In this document: piece after piece, positions 17,061 to 25,076 of the stretch
How the letters are laid out: each line of letters starts with the position of its first letter
How positions within the stretch are numbered: position 1 is the stretch's first letter
Origin: Arthrobacter sp.
GTDB taxonomy: Bacteria > Actinomycetota > Actinomycetes > Actinomycetales > Micrococcaceae
DNA length: 44,049 nt
Direction: 5' to 3'
Assembly (NCBI RefSeq): GCF_031179985.1
Contig: NZ_JAPSHJ010000030.1
Span: forward strand, 1 to 44,049
Notes under the pieces: generated by a model
Seen by the model: only the letters and a program-made list of their open reading frames with translations
Told to the model about the DNA's origin: nothing
The model's database searches: none
Program-made: the position numbers and the translations under genes

Positions 17061-17261
17061 CGGAGGGCCTCCGCTTTCAATTTCCGTGGGTTTTCCTGAC
17101 TGTTGGATTAATCATGCCCCCGCACGTGAGCAGATTTAGGCAGCGTTTCCGCAGGAGTGGGAAAGCCTTTGTGCAGCTTCATCACGGATCCAACAACCAA
17201 TGCAGATTCCCATCAAGTTCCGGCAAAGTGCAGGTGGGAAGGTGCCATCCGGGACCATGCG

Positions 17262-18104
17262 CTAGGAGATCTTTACCAGGTTCATCGGGCGCAGATCGGC
17301 GTTGGGGAAAGTATCTGAAAGGAGCTTGAACACATTCGGACCTATCTTTGATCCGCGGAGGATGACGTCCCGTACTTGTGGAAGCGTCAGCGCGCATTCT
17401 TCAGGTGGTGCCTGAAGCCCGGGGGCCGTTCCAAGGTCAGCTTGCACTAAATCGACATTTGATTCTCGAAGATGTTCTCGCAACAGTCGTGGACAGATTG
17501 CTTCTGACTCGCTCAAGAGGTCCACCGTCCCACCATTGGCGAGCACATACCAGGTTTCCAAAAGGGATGCCTCATCACCGGGAGGGGCCAACCCCAGGGC
17601 GGTTCTTTCAGACAGGCCGAAGACTGTTTGCGCCTGCAGCATAGAGTCCTCCAGCTGGCCTGCTGTTCTTGACCTGACCGGCGCTTCCGGCCCTCCCATG
17701 CTTGCAAAGATCAGGGAGGCCGGCCCTGGCTGCCCTCCTTGCTTCACAAGGCCGGTCGGCCAATACCCTCCGTCGGACGTTAGGACGCCGGCCACCCGCG
17801 CCCTGACGACTGACTCGTCCACGGGGAGTGGACCTTGCGTCCCGGATCGAATCATGGCTGAGGCTCCGACAGACCATAGAGCGGCGATGTCAACGATCCC
17901 ACCTACACCACGTACAGCGTGAACTGCTACCGTGTCCCCTGCCCTCACTCCCTTCAGCTGCAGAACCCTGGCTCTTGCATCGATCATGCTCATTAGGGCT
18001 GCATAGGGGTAGTCGTTGCAGCGCCAACGGACCGCCGCCTTGGCAAAGCGCTCGCGGGCCTGCCGCCGGATCGCAGCTACGATCGGATGGATTGAAGGTG
18101 GCAC
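17262..18104 (-). CDS. truncated, degenerate adenylation-domain-like protein
   Basis: 280 residues that follow the N-terminal half of an AMP-forming acyl-CoA synthetase or NRPS adenylation domain: the opening (DYPYAALMSMIDARARVLQL, GVRAGDTVAV, ALWSVGASAMI), a region at the place of the A3 phosphate loop (LIFASMGGPEAPVRSR, residues 131-146), and the following LETWYVLANGGTVDLL. The A3 loop lacks the usual Ser/Thr-Gly-Thr-Thr-Gly-x-Pro-Lys pattern, and the protein stops where the A5 YGPTE motif and the whole C-terminal lid would follow. It is therefore unlikely to be a normal ligase. It may be a decaying gene or a repurposed fold. It starts 7 bases after the LLM oxidoreductase stop and is the last gene of the minus-strand operon. 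Confidence 0.6.
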   Translation of the reverse strand: MPPSIHPIVAAIRRQARERFAKAAVRWRCNDYPYAALMSMIDARARVLQLKGVRAGDTVAVHAVRGVGGIVDIAALWSVGASAMIRSGTQGPLPVDESVVRARVAGVLTSDGGYWPTGLVKQGGQPGPASLIFASMGGPEAPVRSRTAGQLEDSMLQAQTVFGLSERTALGLAPPGDEASLLETWYVLANGGTVDLLSESEAICPRLLREHLRESNVDLVQADLGTAPGLQAPPEECALTLPQVRDVILRGSKIGPNVFKLLSDTFPNADLRPMNLVKIS

Positions 18105-18111
18105 CCGCGGC

Positions 18112-19056
18112 TCAGGAATTGACTAAGGGGATGTTGAGTTCTGCGACGTGCCGCGCGATCAATCCAAGGGAACGTATCCTGTCTTCCAGAACGGGGAGAG
18201 GCGTGGAGATCATCAGCTCATCCACGCCAAGCTCGACTGCGAGTCTCTGAAGCCGCAGGGCAACAGAAGCCCCATCGCCGACGATGAGCCGCACGTCGTT
18301 GGCCTGCCGCCGGCTCAGTTCTTCCCGGTTCCAGTGCTCGATGCGACTGTCCGAGTAGCTGGGGAACTGCTTGTCCTGTCCCAAGTCTTTCCGGGCCCGC
18401 CAAAGCCTCACCGCGTCGGCGAGGCGCTCGGCTTCCGGATTCGTCTCCGCTGCTATGACCCGGACCGCCGCCAAAGGTTCCGGGGCCAGCCGGCGGGAAC
18501 CCCCAGTGAAACTGGACCGGTATATTTCAAACGCTGCGGGGCCGCTATCGGCATTGAGGAAGTGGGCGTGAGCGTAGCCGGCTCCGAAGGCCGCCGCCAG
18601 CGGTGCAGAGCCACGACCCGCCCCCAAAAGCCACAGGTCAATGTCGGATCGTGTCGAAGATCCCGGGACCAGGCCCATTCGTTGGTGCAGGTCCAGCAGC
18701 TTGTCGGCGAAGTTATCCGGCCCCCCGCTTCCCGCGCGCCCGATACCGATGTTCACCCTCCCCGGATGCAGGGCGGCCAAAACCTCGAACGCTTCCGCCG
18801 TGTGCCTGGTGTCGTGCAGGGCCAGCAGTACCCCTCCGCTGCCCACCTGAAGATCTGCGGTGGCATCCAGGACGGCCATGGCCAGAACGAGGGGAGTGGT
18901 CCCGGCGAAACCCGGCGAATCATGGTGCTCGGCGACCCAGAAGCGGTGGAAGCCCGCCTGTTCAGCCGCTTCTGCCAATGCCACTGTTTCCCGGATGGCG
19001 GCTGCTCTGGTCTGGCCGGCCGCTACAGGGGACTGGTCAAGTACTGAGAGTCTCAT
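18112..19056 (-). CDS. LLM-class flavin-dependent oxidoreductase (MsnO8-type)
   Basis: A 314-residue luciferase-like monooxygenase/oxidoreductase, a TIM-barrel family that uses FMNH2 or F420. Landmarks: MRLSVLDQSPV, FHRFWVAEHHDSPGFAGTTP, QVGSGGVLLALHDTRHTAEAF, HPGRVNIGIGRAGS. The ATG overlaps the TGA of the upstream 177-residue protein (ATGA). Members act in natural-product tailoring, desulfurisation and detoxification. The context, a coupled operon opposite the AUDH-like genes, suggests a tailoring oxidation; the substrate is unknown. Confidence 0.88.
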   Translation of the reverse strand: MRLSVLDQSPVAAGQTRAAAIRETVALAEAAEQAGFHRFWVAEHHDSPGFAGTTPLVLAMAVLDATADLQVGSGGVLLALHDTRHTAEAFEVLAALHPGRVNIGIGRAGSGGPDNFADKLLDLHQRMGLVPGSSTRSDIDLWLLGAGRGSAPLAAAFGAGYAHAHFLNADSGPAAFEIYRSSFTGGSRRLAPEPLAAVRVIAAETNPEAERLADAVRLWRARKDLGQDKQFPSYSDSRIEHWNREELSRRQANDVRLIVGDGASVALRLQRLAVELGVDELMISTPLPVLEDRIRSLGLIARHVAELNIPLVNS

Positions 19057-19586
19057 CGGCTGGGAGTAATCGTGCCGGGTTTAGAAGCCGGGACGATCGA
19101 ATAGTTGGCGAGGAAGACAAGGTTGTGAATTTCCGCTGCTGCAATTGCGCGCAGGGTAGGCAGTTCCGCGGCGGCCTGGGCCGAATCGAAGACGTTCAGA
19201 GGCCATTCCCCGACCGTTCCGCCTCGCAGGTGGGGATGATGGAATCCTCTGCCATAGAACGCCTGGATGGTAATTGGCGGAATACCAAAGGCGGCCTGCT
19301 CCTTCCATGTCAGTGTCCACGTGCAGGCAAGCCCGTTGTCCTTGGACCGGATGACGCCGGTGCTTTGGAGCGACCCCTCATTCAGAAGAAGTGCTTCGTC
19401 AATCTCGTCAAGGGCAAGTCTGGCGTACGGATCCAACAGCTCCACCGCTTCGTGGAAGAGCGCCTCTTTATCCTGCCTGGTGACGGCTTCCCCGTGCGTC
19501 ATGTCTCTCAGGTCAGCAAAGTGCCGAAGGAGGGCGCCCACATTGTCGGGGTTGGAAACGGCTTTTGGAGTCGGGTGGCTCATCAT
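19053..19586 (-). CDS. protein of unknown family in AUDH-like cluster
   Basis: A 177-residue soluble protein I do not recognise. No signal peptide or membrane helix. Visible features: an acidic helical N-terminus, a central TWTLTWKEQAAFGIPPITIQ stretch, a His-rich GRGFHHPHLRGG turn (about residues 116-127), GEWPLNVF, and a C-terminal helix ELPTLRAIAAAEIHNLVFL. The His cluster could bind metal. It is coupled at both ends: its start overlaps the hydrolase stop and its stop overlaps the LLM oxidoreductase start, so it is almost certainly part of the same pathway. An E2/RWD-like fold was considered from the HPH motif but cannot be supported. Confidence 0.7.
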   Translation of the reverse strand: MMSHPTPKAVSNPDNVGALLRHFADLRDMTHGEAVTRQDKEALFHEAVELLDPYARLALDEIDEALLLNEGSLQSTGVIRSKDNGLACTWTLTWKEQAAFGIPPITIQAFYGRGFHHPHLRGGTVGEWPLNVFDSAQAAAELPTLRAIAAAEIHNLVFLANYSIVPASKPGTITPSR

Positions 19587-20437
19587 GCTCCTAGGGGCTG
19601 CGTGATTGTTTGCTGGAAAAGGAAAAGCTGGCTTTGGACCCAGCCGTGAACGGGATTTGTCCAGTGGGGTGCAGCGTTCAGGAACTGTCCGTGAAATACC
19701 GCAGGATCGGTACAGACACTCACGGGGACGGATGCAGCTTCCAGCAGGGCCGCGAACTGTGCGACATCGTCCCTGACGGGATCAGTGGGGCCTACCAGCA
19801 GCGAAGTACGGCACAGACCTTCAAGGCTGTCCATGTGAAAAGGGGAGAGATAGGGCAGGCTCCGAAGGTTATCGTCGGTGCCTGCGTAGTCCTGCCAGGC
19901 CTCCATGAGCCTTTCACGCGGCGGAAAGGGCTGGTCAGGGTGACGGTAAGAGCGCGAGTCGCATTCAGGATCCAAGGGAGGGTAGGCCAGAAGCAGCCCG
20001 TCAATGGGCAGGCCGTTATCCCGCAGCCAGAACGCGGCTCCGGCAGCCAAGGTTCCGCCGGCACTGTCACCGCCGAGAGCAGTCCGCGTATTGAAGGTCT
20101 CCTGCGCCCACCGGACTGCGCCGACTACGTCCATGACGGCCGTGGGGTGGATCCAGTCCGGGGCGAGCCGATAACCGACACTGATGATCCTTGCAGTACC
20201 GAGGGCCGCCATGGCCGCACACGCCTCATGCCAGCTTTCGATTGATCCCCGGGTCCAGCTGCCGCCATGAGCCCATACCAGCGTCATCGACGGGCGGGGG
20301 ACAGACTCGTAGATCCTGAGGCGAATACTTTCTCCGTCCCCTGCCTCAACCTCGGCGTCCATCCACGGCACATCCCGCTTGATCGTTTTTCCCTGCGAGT
20401 ACCCTGTTGGCCGCCGTTCGGAGATATCTGAGGTCAT
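19583..20437 (-). CDS. alpha/beta hydrolase (HSL/kynurenine-formamidase-like)
   Basis: A 284-residue cytoplasmic esterase or amidase. Oxyanion motif WAHGGSW, nucleophile elbow GGDSAGG, an Asp in VGPTDPVRDD, and a His in FHGQFLN complete a catalytic triad. The start at 20437 has a GGAAAG-like ribosome site. First gene of the minus-strand operon, divergent from the cupin gene over 210 bases. It could remove an acyl group from a pathway intermediate; the acyltransferase 3 gene on the other strand would supply such a group (inference). Confidence 0.85.
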   Translation of the reverse strand: MTSDISERRPTGYSQGKTIKRDVPWMDAEVEAGDGESIRLRIYESVPRPSMTLVWAHGGSWTRGSIESWHEACAAMAALGTARIISVGYRLAPDWIHPTAVMDVVGAVRWAQETFNTRTALGGDSAGGTLAAGAAFWLRDNGLPIDGLLLAYPPLDPECDSRSYRHPDQPFPPRERLMEAWQDYAGTDDNLRSLPYLSPFHMDSLEGLCRTSLLVGPTDPVRDDVAQFAALLEAASVPVSVCTDPAVFHGQFLNAAPHWTNPVHGWVQSQLFLFQQTITQPLGA

Positions 20438-20647
20438 GACGCCATCTTTCCGAACAATTCGGTGCCGTGCCTGCCCCTGTTCTGCCTATCACTGACAGGG
20501 CGTGGATATAGGTGGCCAGTACTGTTGATACTTGCTCAGTGGGACAGTGCAGTTGCCTCAGGGGAGGCTGCCGCACCGTCCCACTTCTCTGTCCGCAGTA
20601 TCAAGGCCCAGAGCAGCATCAATCGGTTCATACCTTGGGGGTATTTT
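20438..20647. promoter_or_regulatory. divergent promoter region of the AUDH-like cluster
   Basis: 210 bases separate the two divergent operons and must hold both promoters. A short inverted repeat CCGAA-CAA-TTCGG lies at 20450-20462, 13 bases upstream of the hydrolase start. A G-run (GGGGG, about 20636-20640) serves as ribosome site for the cupin gene. No convincing operator shared with the XRE regulator's own promoter was found by eye. Confidence 0.45.
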
Positions 20648-21337
20648 ATGAAAAGCGATTTAGTGGACGAACTGGCATTCAGCAGTCGGCTTGTTCGTGT
20701 TGAAGTGTTGCGGGACGCGGTGGACTATCCGGTAACCCGCCGTTCGGTGGTTGTGAATCTGTCCGCATCTGATGCCTGGGGCCAGGGGGCGCTGCCCACA
20801 GCCATCCCGCCCTTCAGCTCGACGATTCTGAGTGGGGCACGGGTCACAGGTACCTTGCTGCTCGTGCTGGCTGTCGGGGAGAAGGAGGACGGGGAGAAGT
20901 CCGCCAGGGAATTGGGCTGGACTGACTTCTACGGGCCTGCCAAGGACACCCCGGTTTTGCTCCGCTCGTCCCAGGTGGAGGTAGGGGAAGTGGAACTGGA
21001 TGCGGCTCTGGTCCTGCACCAGCCTGAGCTGCCCAAGGGCACGGAGGCGTTCCGTATCAAGGCAAATCTCTGGTTCAGCCCTGCAGGCACGGACTGCGGC
21101 ATCCATAACCAGCACGACTTCATCGAGGTACACACCCAGATCTCCGGCCACGGGCGAATGCAGAAATTCCTGGACAAAGACCATGACACTCTCTACGAGG
21201 ACCAGCTGCTGAGCCCGGGCAACACCAACCCCGTACCTTTCTGCCTTGAGCAGGACGGCTCATACATCTACCCCTGGCACCAGTACCGGGCCGACACCGA
21301 CTGTGTCTGGTTGGCCTTGGAATACCACCGCATCTAA
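20648..21337 (+). CDS. AUDH-like cupin protein (cupin half of aldos-2-ulose dehydratase)
   Basis: A 229-residue protein whose C-terminal part is a cupin. Candidate metal ligands are His153, His156, Glu160 and His162 in GIHNQHDFIEVHTQISGHGR, and His211 in YIYPWHQY. The end VWLALEYH matches the 'VW.AFEF' finish of the cupin domain of fungal aldos-2-ulose dehydratase/isomerase as I remember it; the same enzyme also has matching GFHNH...EIHA and YPWHAW segments. In the fungal enzyme this cupin is fused behind a beta-propeller. Here the propeller is a separate gene 2.5 kb downstream in the same operon (23799-25076). ATG 20648 is chosen for the G-rich ribosome site and the start of sensible sequence. 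Expected role: the isomerase or second active site of a sugar dehydratase, probably Zn-dependent (inference). Confidence 0.72.
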   Translation: MKSDLVDELAFSSRLVRVEVLRDAVDYPVTRRSVVVNLSASDAWGQGALPTAIPPFSSTILSGARVTGTLLLVLAVGEKEDGEKSARELGWTDFYGPAKDTPVLLRSSQVEVGEVELDAALVLHQPELPKGTEAFRIKANLWFSPAGTDCGIHNQHDFIEVHTQISGHGRMQKFLDKDHDTLYEDQLLSPGNTNPVPFCLEQDGSYIYPWHQYRADTDCVWLALEYHRI

Positions 21338-21403
21338 ATCCCAGCTTGCTGGCAGCCGGCGACAACCGGCGGGCTGCCCACACCTATTTTCAGGAGGAGA
21401 ACC

Positions 21404-22570
21404 ATGAAAACCATCGGAATTGTCTTCGGTACCCGGCCAGAAGCCGTCAAATTTGCCCCCATCATCCATGCTCTTATCCGAGACCCGCGCTTCCGCCCGG
21501 TGCTCATTTCCACTGGCCAGCACCGGGAGATGCTGGACAACACCTTGGAGGAGTTCGGGATCACCCCGGACGTGGAGCTGCGGATAATGCGGGATAAGCA
21601 GTCGCTGTCCCAGGTCACCCACCGCATCCTCGAGGGGCTCTGCTCAGGAGACCACATGACCGGCCTGGACGCAGTCATGGTCCACGGCGATACCGCAACG
21701 ACCCTTGCCGGAGCGCTGGCCGCCCTGCACCGCTCCGTGCCGATCATCCATGTTGAAGCAGGGCTGCGCAGCGGAGACAACTACTCCCCGTTCCCCGAGG
21801 AGGTTAACCGCAAACTGGTGGCACAAATCGCTTCCCTCCACCTGGCTCCCACGCCGGGTAACAGCGCCAACCTTATCCGTGAAGGAGTTAGGGAGCACTC
21901 GATCGTTGTCACCGGCAATACCATCGTGGACGCCCTCACATGGGGCATGAATAACCTCCATGGCTATGGTGTCCCTGAGCTTGAGGACCTCGACTCCGAC
22001 CCGCGCAAAGTCATCCTGTCCACAACCCACAGGCGTGAAAGTATCGGCCGGCCCATGCGCGAAATCGCCGAATCACTAGCGGAGATCGCTACCCGCGATG
22101 ACGTCCGTATCGTCGTGCCGCTGCACCTGAACCCCAGGGTCAGGGAAATCATCGTTCCGGTCCTGCGCGGTCTGGACAACGTGGATCTTGTGGACCCGCT
22201 GCCGTACCTGAGCTTCTGCCAGCTGCTGCAGAGAAGCGACCTCATTCTTTCCGACAGCTCCGGAGCCGAGGAGGAAGGCCCTGCGCTCGGCAAGCCGACG
22301 CTCGTTTTGCGCGACATTACGGAACGCAGCGAATCAATCCTGACCGGGAGCTCCCGGCTCGTCAGTCGGAACCGCGACCAGATCACCGCCGAAGTCGGGC
22401 GGCTTCTGGATGACCAGGAGGCCTACATGGAGATGGCGACGGCTATTAACCCGTACGGGGATGGAAGGGCAACTGAACGGACTGTCGCGGCTCTGGCCCA
22501 CTACTTCAAAGTAGGGCCGGCGGCGATGCCCTTCGTGCCGGGGGCGGAATTCGTCCCGGTGGCGGCTTGA
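21404..22570 (+). CDS. wecB: non-hydrolysing UDP-N-acetylglucosamine 2-epimerase
   Basis: A 388-residue GT-B-fold epimerase (UDP-GlcNAc to UDP-ManNAc). Family motifs: FGTRPEAVKFAPI at the start, VHGDTATTLAGALAA, HVEAGLRSGDNYSPFPEEVN, VTGNTIVDAL and TTHRRESIGRP. The UDP-binding segment near the C-terminus reads SDSSGAEEEGPALGKP instead of the usual TDSGGIQEEAP, a modest deviation that may reflect a changed substrate. A strong AGGAGGAG ribosome site precedes the ATG. The neighbours are not capsule or teichoic-acid genes but a split AUDH-like dehydratase and an exporter, so it probably supplies a UDP-hexosamine or related sugar to a small-molecule pathway. Confidence 0.9.
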   Translation: MKTIGIVFGTRPEAVKFAPIIHALIRDPRFRPVLISTGQHREMLDNTLEEFGITPDVELRIMRDKQSLSQVTHRILEGLCSGDHMTGLDAVMVHGDTATTLAGALAALHRSVPIIHVEAGLRSGDNYSPFPEEVNRKLVAQIASLHLAPTPGNSANLIREGVREHSIVVTGNTIVDALTWGMNNLHGYGVPELEDLDSDPRKVILSTTHRRESIGRPMREIAESLAEIATRDDVRIVVPLHLNPRVREIIVPVLRGLDNVDLVDPLPYLSFCQLLQRSDLILSDSSGAEEEGPALGKPTLVLRDITERSESILTGSSRLVSRNRDQITAEVGRLLDDQEAYMEMATAINPYGDGRATERTVAALAHYFKVGPAAMPFVPGAEFVPVAA

Positions 22571-23802
22571 ACGTCAAGGCGCCTGCTATGCCTCTTGGGC
22601 TGGTGGCTCTCGCGCTGGGCGGCTTCGGCATCGGGCTTACTGAGTTCGTGATTCTTGGACTGCTCCCTGAAGTCGCTAGCGATTTCGGCGTAAGCATCCC
22701 TGTCGCCGGCTACCTCGTCTCCGGTTACGCTCTCAGTGTTGCGGTTGGCGGAGTGCTGGTGACCGCGATGACAGCCTCCCTGAAACCCAAGAACGTGCTT
22801 TGCGCGTTAATGGTGCTTTTCATTCTCGGAAACCTCATCTCCGCCGTGGCCGAAACGTACACGGTGATGATGGCCGGACGCGTCGTCGCCGCGCTCTGCC
22901 ATGGAGCGTTCTTCGGGATCGGGGCCGTCCTGGCAGCGGACCTTGTCACCCCGGACCGCAAGGCGCGGGCTATTTCCATCATGTTCGCGGGCCTGACGAT
23001 CGCAAATGTTCTCGGGGTACCGATGGGAACGTTCCTGGGCCAGGAGTACGGATGGCGGTCCACTTTCTGGACCATCACCGCCATCGGCGTTCTCGCGTTG
23101 GCAGGGCTGATCCTGTTCGTACCCCAGCATGCCGCAGAAGAGCGGCGGCCGGGGCAGCTGCGCCGTGAGCTGTCTGCCTTCACCAGCGGCCAGGTCTGGC
23201 TTTCCATCCTGATTACGGTTTTCGGATTCGGCGCGATGTTCGGCGCCTTCACCTATATCGCCCCGATGCTCACGCAAATCTCCGGCCTGCCGGCCGCGTC
23301 CATACCGTGGATGCTTGTCGTCTTCGGAGCCGGACTCTTTACAGGCAACATCATCGGGGGCAGGGCCGCTGACGCGAACCTTGACCGGTCCCTCCTGGTC
23401 CTGCTGACAGCCCTCACCGGGGTCCTCCTGGTCTTCACGGCGACCATCAACTCGCCCTGGGGTGCTGGAATCACGCTGTTTCTCCTGGGGGCTGTCGGAT
23501 TCGCTGCCGTCCCGGGCATGCAGATGAGGGTGCTGTCCTATGCGAAGGAAGCCCCGACCCTGGCATCAGGGGTAAACATCTCCGCCTTCAACCTGGGCAA
23601 CGCCATTGGCGCCTACCTCGGCGGGGTGACCATCACCGCAGGACTTGGACTGTCCTCGCCTATCTGGATCGGGGCCATCCTGGCCGTGACCGCTCTTGGC
23701 CTGATGTACATCGCCTCCACCCTGACCAAGAAGACTTCCACCACTGGGGATCAAGACCTGACTCCCTTCCCCGCGAGCCAGAAAGAAAAGGCACTCCCAT
23801 GA
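22567..23802 (+). CDS. MFS exporter (DHA1 / AraJ-Cmr type)
   Basis: A 411-residue 12-helix drug:H+ antiporter-like protein. The first helix GLVALALGGFGIGLTEFVIL and the loop-4/5 region GRVVAALCHGAFFGIGAVLAAD are characteristic of the AraJ/chloramphenicol-efflux subfamily. Start TTG 22567 overlaps the epimerase TGA (TTGA); ATG 22588 is the alternative. Located mid-operon between epimerase and propeller genes, it likely exports the pathway product or an intermediate before the final, extracytoplasmic oxidation. Confidence 0.88.
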   Translation: MNVKAPAMPLGLVALALGGFGIGLTEFVILGLLPEVASDFGVSIPVAGYLVSGYALSVAVGGVLVTAMTASLKPKNVLCALMVLFILGNLISAVAETYTVMMAGRVVAALCHGAFFGIGAVLAADLVTPDRKARAISIMFAGLTIANVLGVPMGTFLGQEYGWRSTFWTITAIGVLALAGLILFVPQHAAEERRPGQLRRELSAFTSGQVWLSILITVFGFGAMFGAFTYIAPMLTQISGLPAASIPWMLVVFGAGLFTGNIIGGRAADANLDRSLLVLLTALTGVLLVFTATINSPWGAGITLFLLGAVGFAAVPGMQMRVLSYAKEAPTLASGVNISAFNLGNAIGAYLGGVTITAGLGLSSPIWIGAILAVTALGLMYIASTLTKKTSTTGDQDLTPFPASQKEKALP

Positions 23803-25076
23803 CATCTTCAGTAATCCGGGCAGCCTCGGCGCCTACCCTCAACGTCACCGAACCAGCCTTCGGCACGGAAACCGTCAGCGACTTCCTTCGGGACGGGTAC
23901 TGGCTCGAAGCAGCCGATCTCACCGGGGACGGCAAGCCGGACCTGGTCGGCTATGGATTGAAAATCGGCGAAATCTACTGGTACAAGAACCCCAACTGGG
24001 AAAAGCACCTGGTGGTGGACAAGATCAAGGAACCAGTGGGCATGGACTTCGGCGATATCAGCGGAGACGGCTCCAACGACCTGGTGGTCTGTTACCAGCT
24101 GTACGGCCCGGGCGGAACCATCCACCACGCGGACCCCGAGGGCGGCAAAATCGATTGGCTCGAGAACCCGGGAAACGCCGCAGAAGCGACCGGGAACTGG
24201 AAGCGGCACTACGTCGGCCGTGCCATCGGAATGCACCGGCTCCGGGTCGGACACTTCACCCGCACCGACCGTATCCAGATTATCGGCTTCCCCATCGTCG
24301 CCGTCGAGGATGTTCACGCGGTCCTGCCCGTCGTGCTCTTCACACCCACTGATGACCCGCGCGCTGAGTGGGATAAAGAAATCATCTCCGATACCGATTT
24401 CCGCATGATCCACGGCGTTGCCCGCAAACCAGGCCTTATCCCGGGTTCTCCTTTGGATTCCGTCCTGATGGCCTCCGATGAAGGCGTCACCTGGCTGTAT
24501 TACGACGCTGACCGGAACACTTGGTCCTGGGAACACATCGGGGACGGCGAAAATGGCCAGTTTGAACAGACCACTTTCAAAGGAAGCGGCGACGTCGACG
24601 GCGGCCGGATAGGGGATGACCCCCTGGCATATGTGGCCGCAATCGAACCGTTCCACGGCAACACGGTTGCCGTCTACACCCGAACCGGTGGCGACACCGA
24701 AGCCGCAGGCTGGACCCGACACCTCCTGGACATCTACGGAGACCCGAACGATAACGGCGAAGGGCCCGGGCACACCGTAATGTGCAGGGACTTCGACGGC
24801 GACGGTGACGATGAGTTCCTCATCGGACTTCGCGGCCCCCAGCCTTGGCAGGGAGCCTATTACTACAAGGCGGTGGACCTCGCAAAGGGCCTGTTCCTGA
24901 AATGGAAAGTATCAGAGGAATCCGTCGCCAGGATCGTCGCCGGCGATTTCCACTCCCGCGGCGTCGAGGACTACGCCACCATCTCCTACTCGGTACAGCA
25001 CTATTTCGTCGCCCCCAAAGCGCAGATCACCCTGCACCCCAACCTCACACCTCAAGGCGAAGGACGCCAGTCATGA
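23799..25076 (+). CDS. AUDH-like beta-propeller protein (propeller half of aldos-2-ulose dehydratase)
   Basis: A 425-residue soluble protein with FG-GAP/VCBS-like Ca-loops (DLTGDGKPDLVGYG 40-53, DISGDGSNDLVV 86-97, DFDGDGDDEFLIG 331-343), consistent with a seven-bladed propeller. It matches, block by block, the N-terminal domain of fungal aldos-2-ulose dehydratase as I remember it: GMHRLRVGHFTRTDRIQ (144-160), EPFHGNTVAVYTR (283-295), and FHSRG...YATISYSVQHYF (384-403). Six histidines at the conserved places (146, 152, 205, 286, 325, 385) could form the central metal site where dehydration is thought to occur. No signal peptide, so it is cytoplasmic. The cupin half is encoded separately at 20648-21337. 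The start overlaps the MFS stop (ATGA). Confidence 0.78.
   Translation: MTSSVIRAASAPTLNVTEPAFGTETVSDFLRDGYWLEAADLTGDGKPDLVGYGLKIGEIYWYKNPNWEKHLVVDKIKEPVGMDFGDISGDGSNDLVVCYQLYGPGGTIHHADPEGGKIDWLENPGNAAEATGNWKRHYVGRAIGMHRLRVGHFTRTDRIQIIGFPIVAVEDVHAVLPVVLFTPTDDPRAEWDKEIISDTDFRMIHGVARKPGLIPGSPLDSVLMASDEGVTWLYYDADRNTWSWEHIGDGENGQFEQTTFKGSGDVDGGRIGDDPLAYVAAIEPFHGNTVAVYTRTGGDTEAAGWTRHLLDIYGDPNDNGEGPGHTVMCRDFDGDGDDEFLIGLRGPQPWQGAYYYKAVDLAKGLFLKWKVSEESVARIVAGDFHSRGVEDYATISYSVQHYFVAPKAQITLHPNLTPQGEGRQS

Noticed and set aside
16130..17080. 316-residue minus-strand open frame opposite the DUF624 gene
   Set aside because: Composition is Arg/Gln/His-rich shadow of a high-GC gene, no motif or ribosome site; the plus-strand membrane protein is clearly real.
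19400..19480. HPH motif of the 177-residue protein considered as an E2 (ubiquitin-conjugation-like) signature
   Set aside because: No catalytic cysteine context and no E1/JAB/ubiquitin-like partner nearby; the adenylation-like gene is of the AMP-ligase type, not E1.
23808..24773. 321-residue minus-strand open frame opposite the propeller gene
   Set aside because: Antisense shadow; the plus-strand frame has conserved AUDH blocks.
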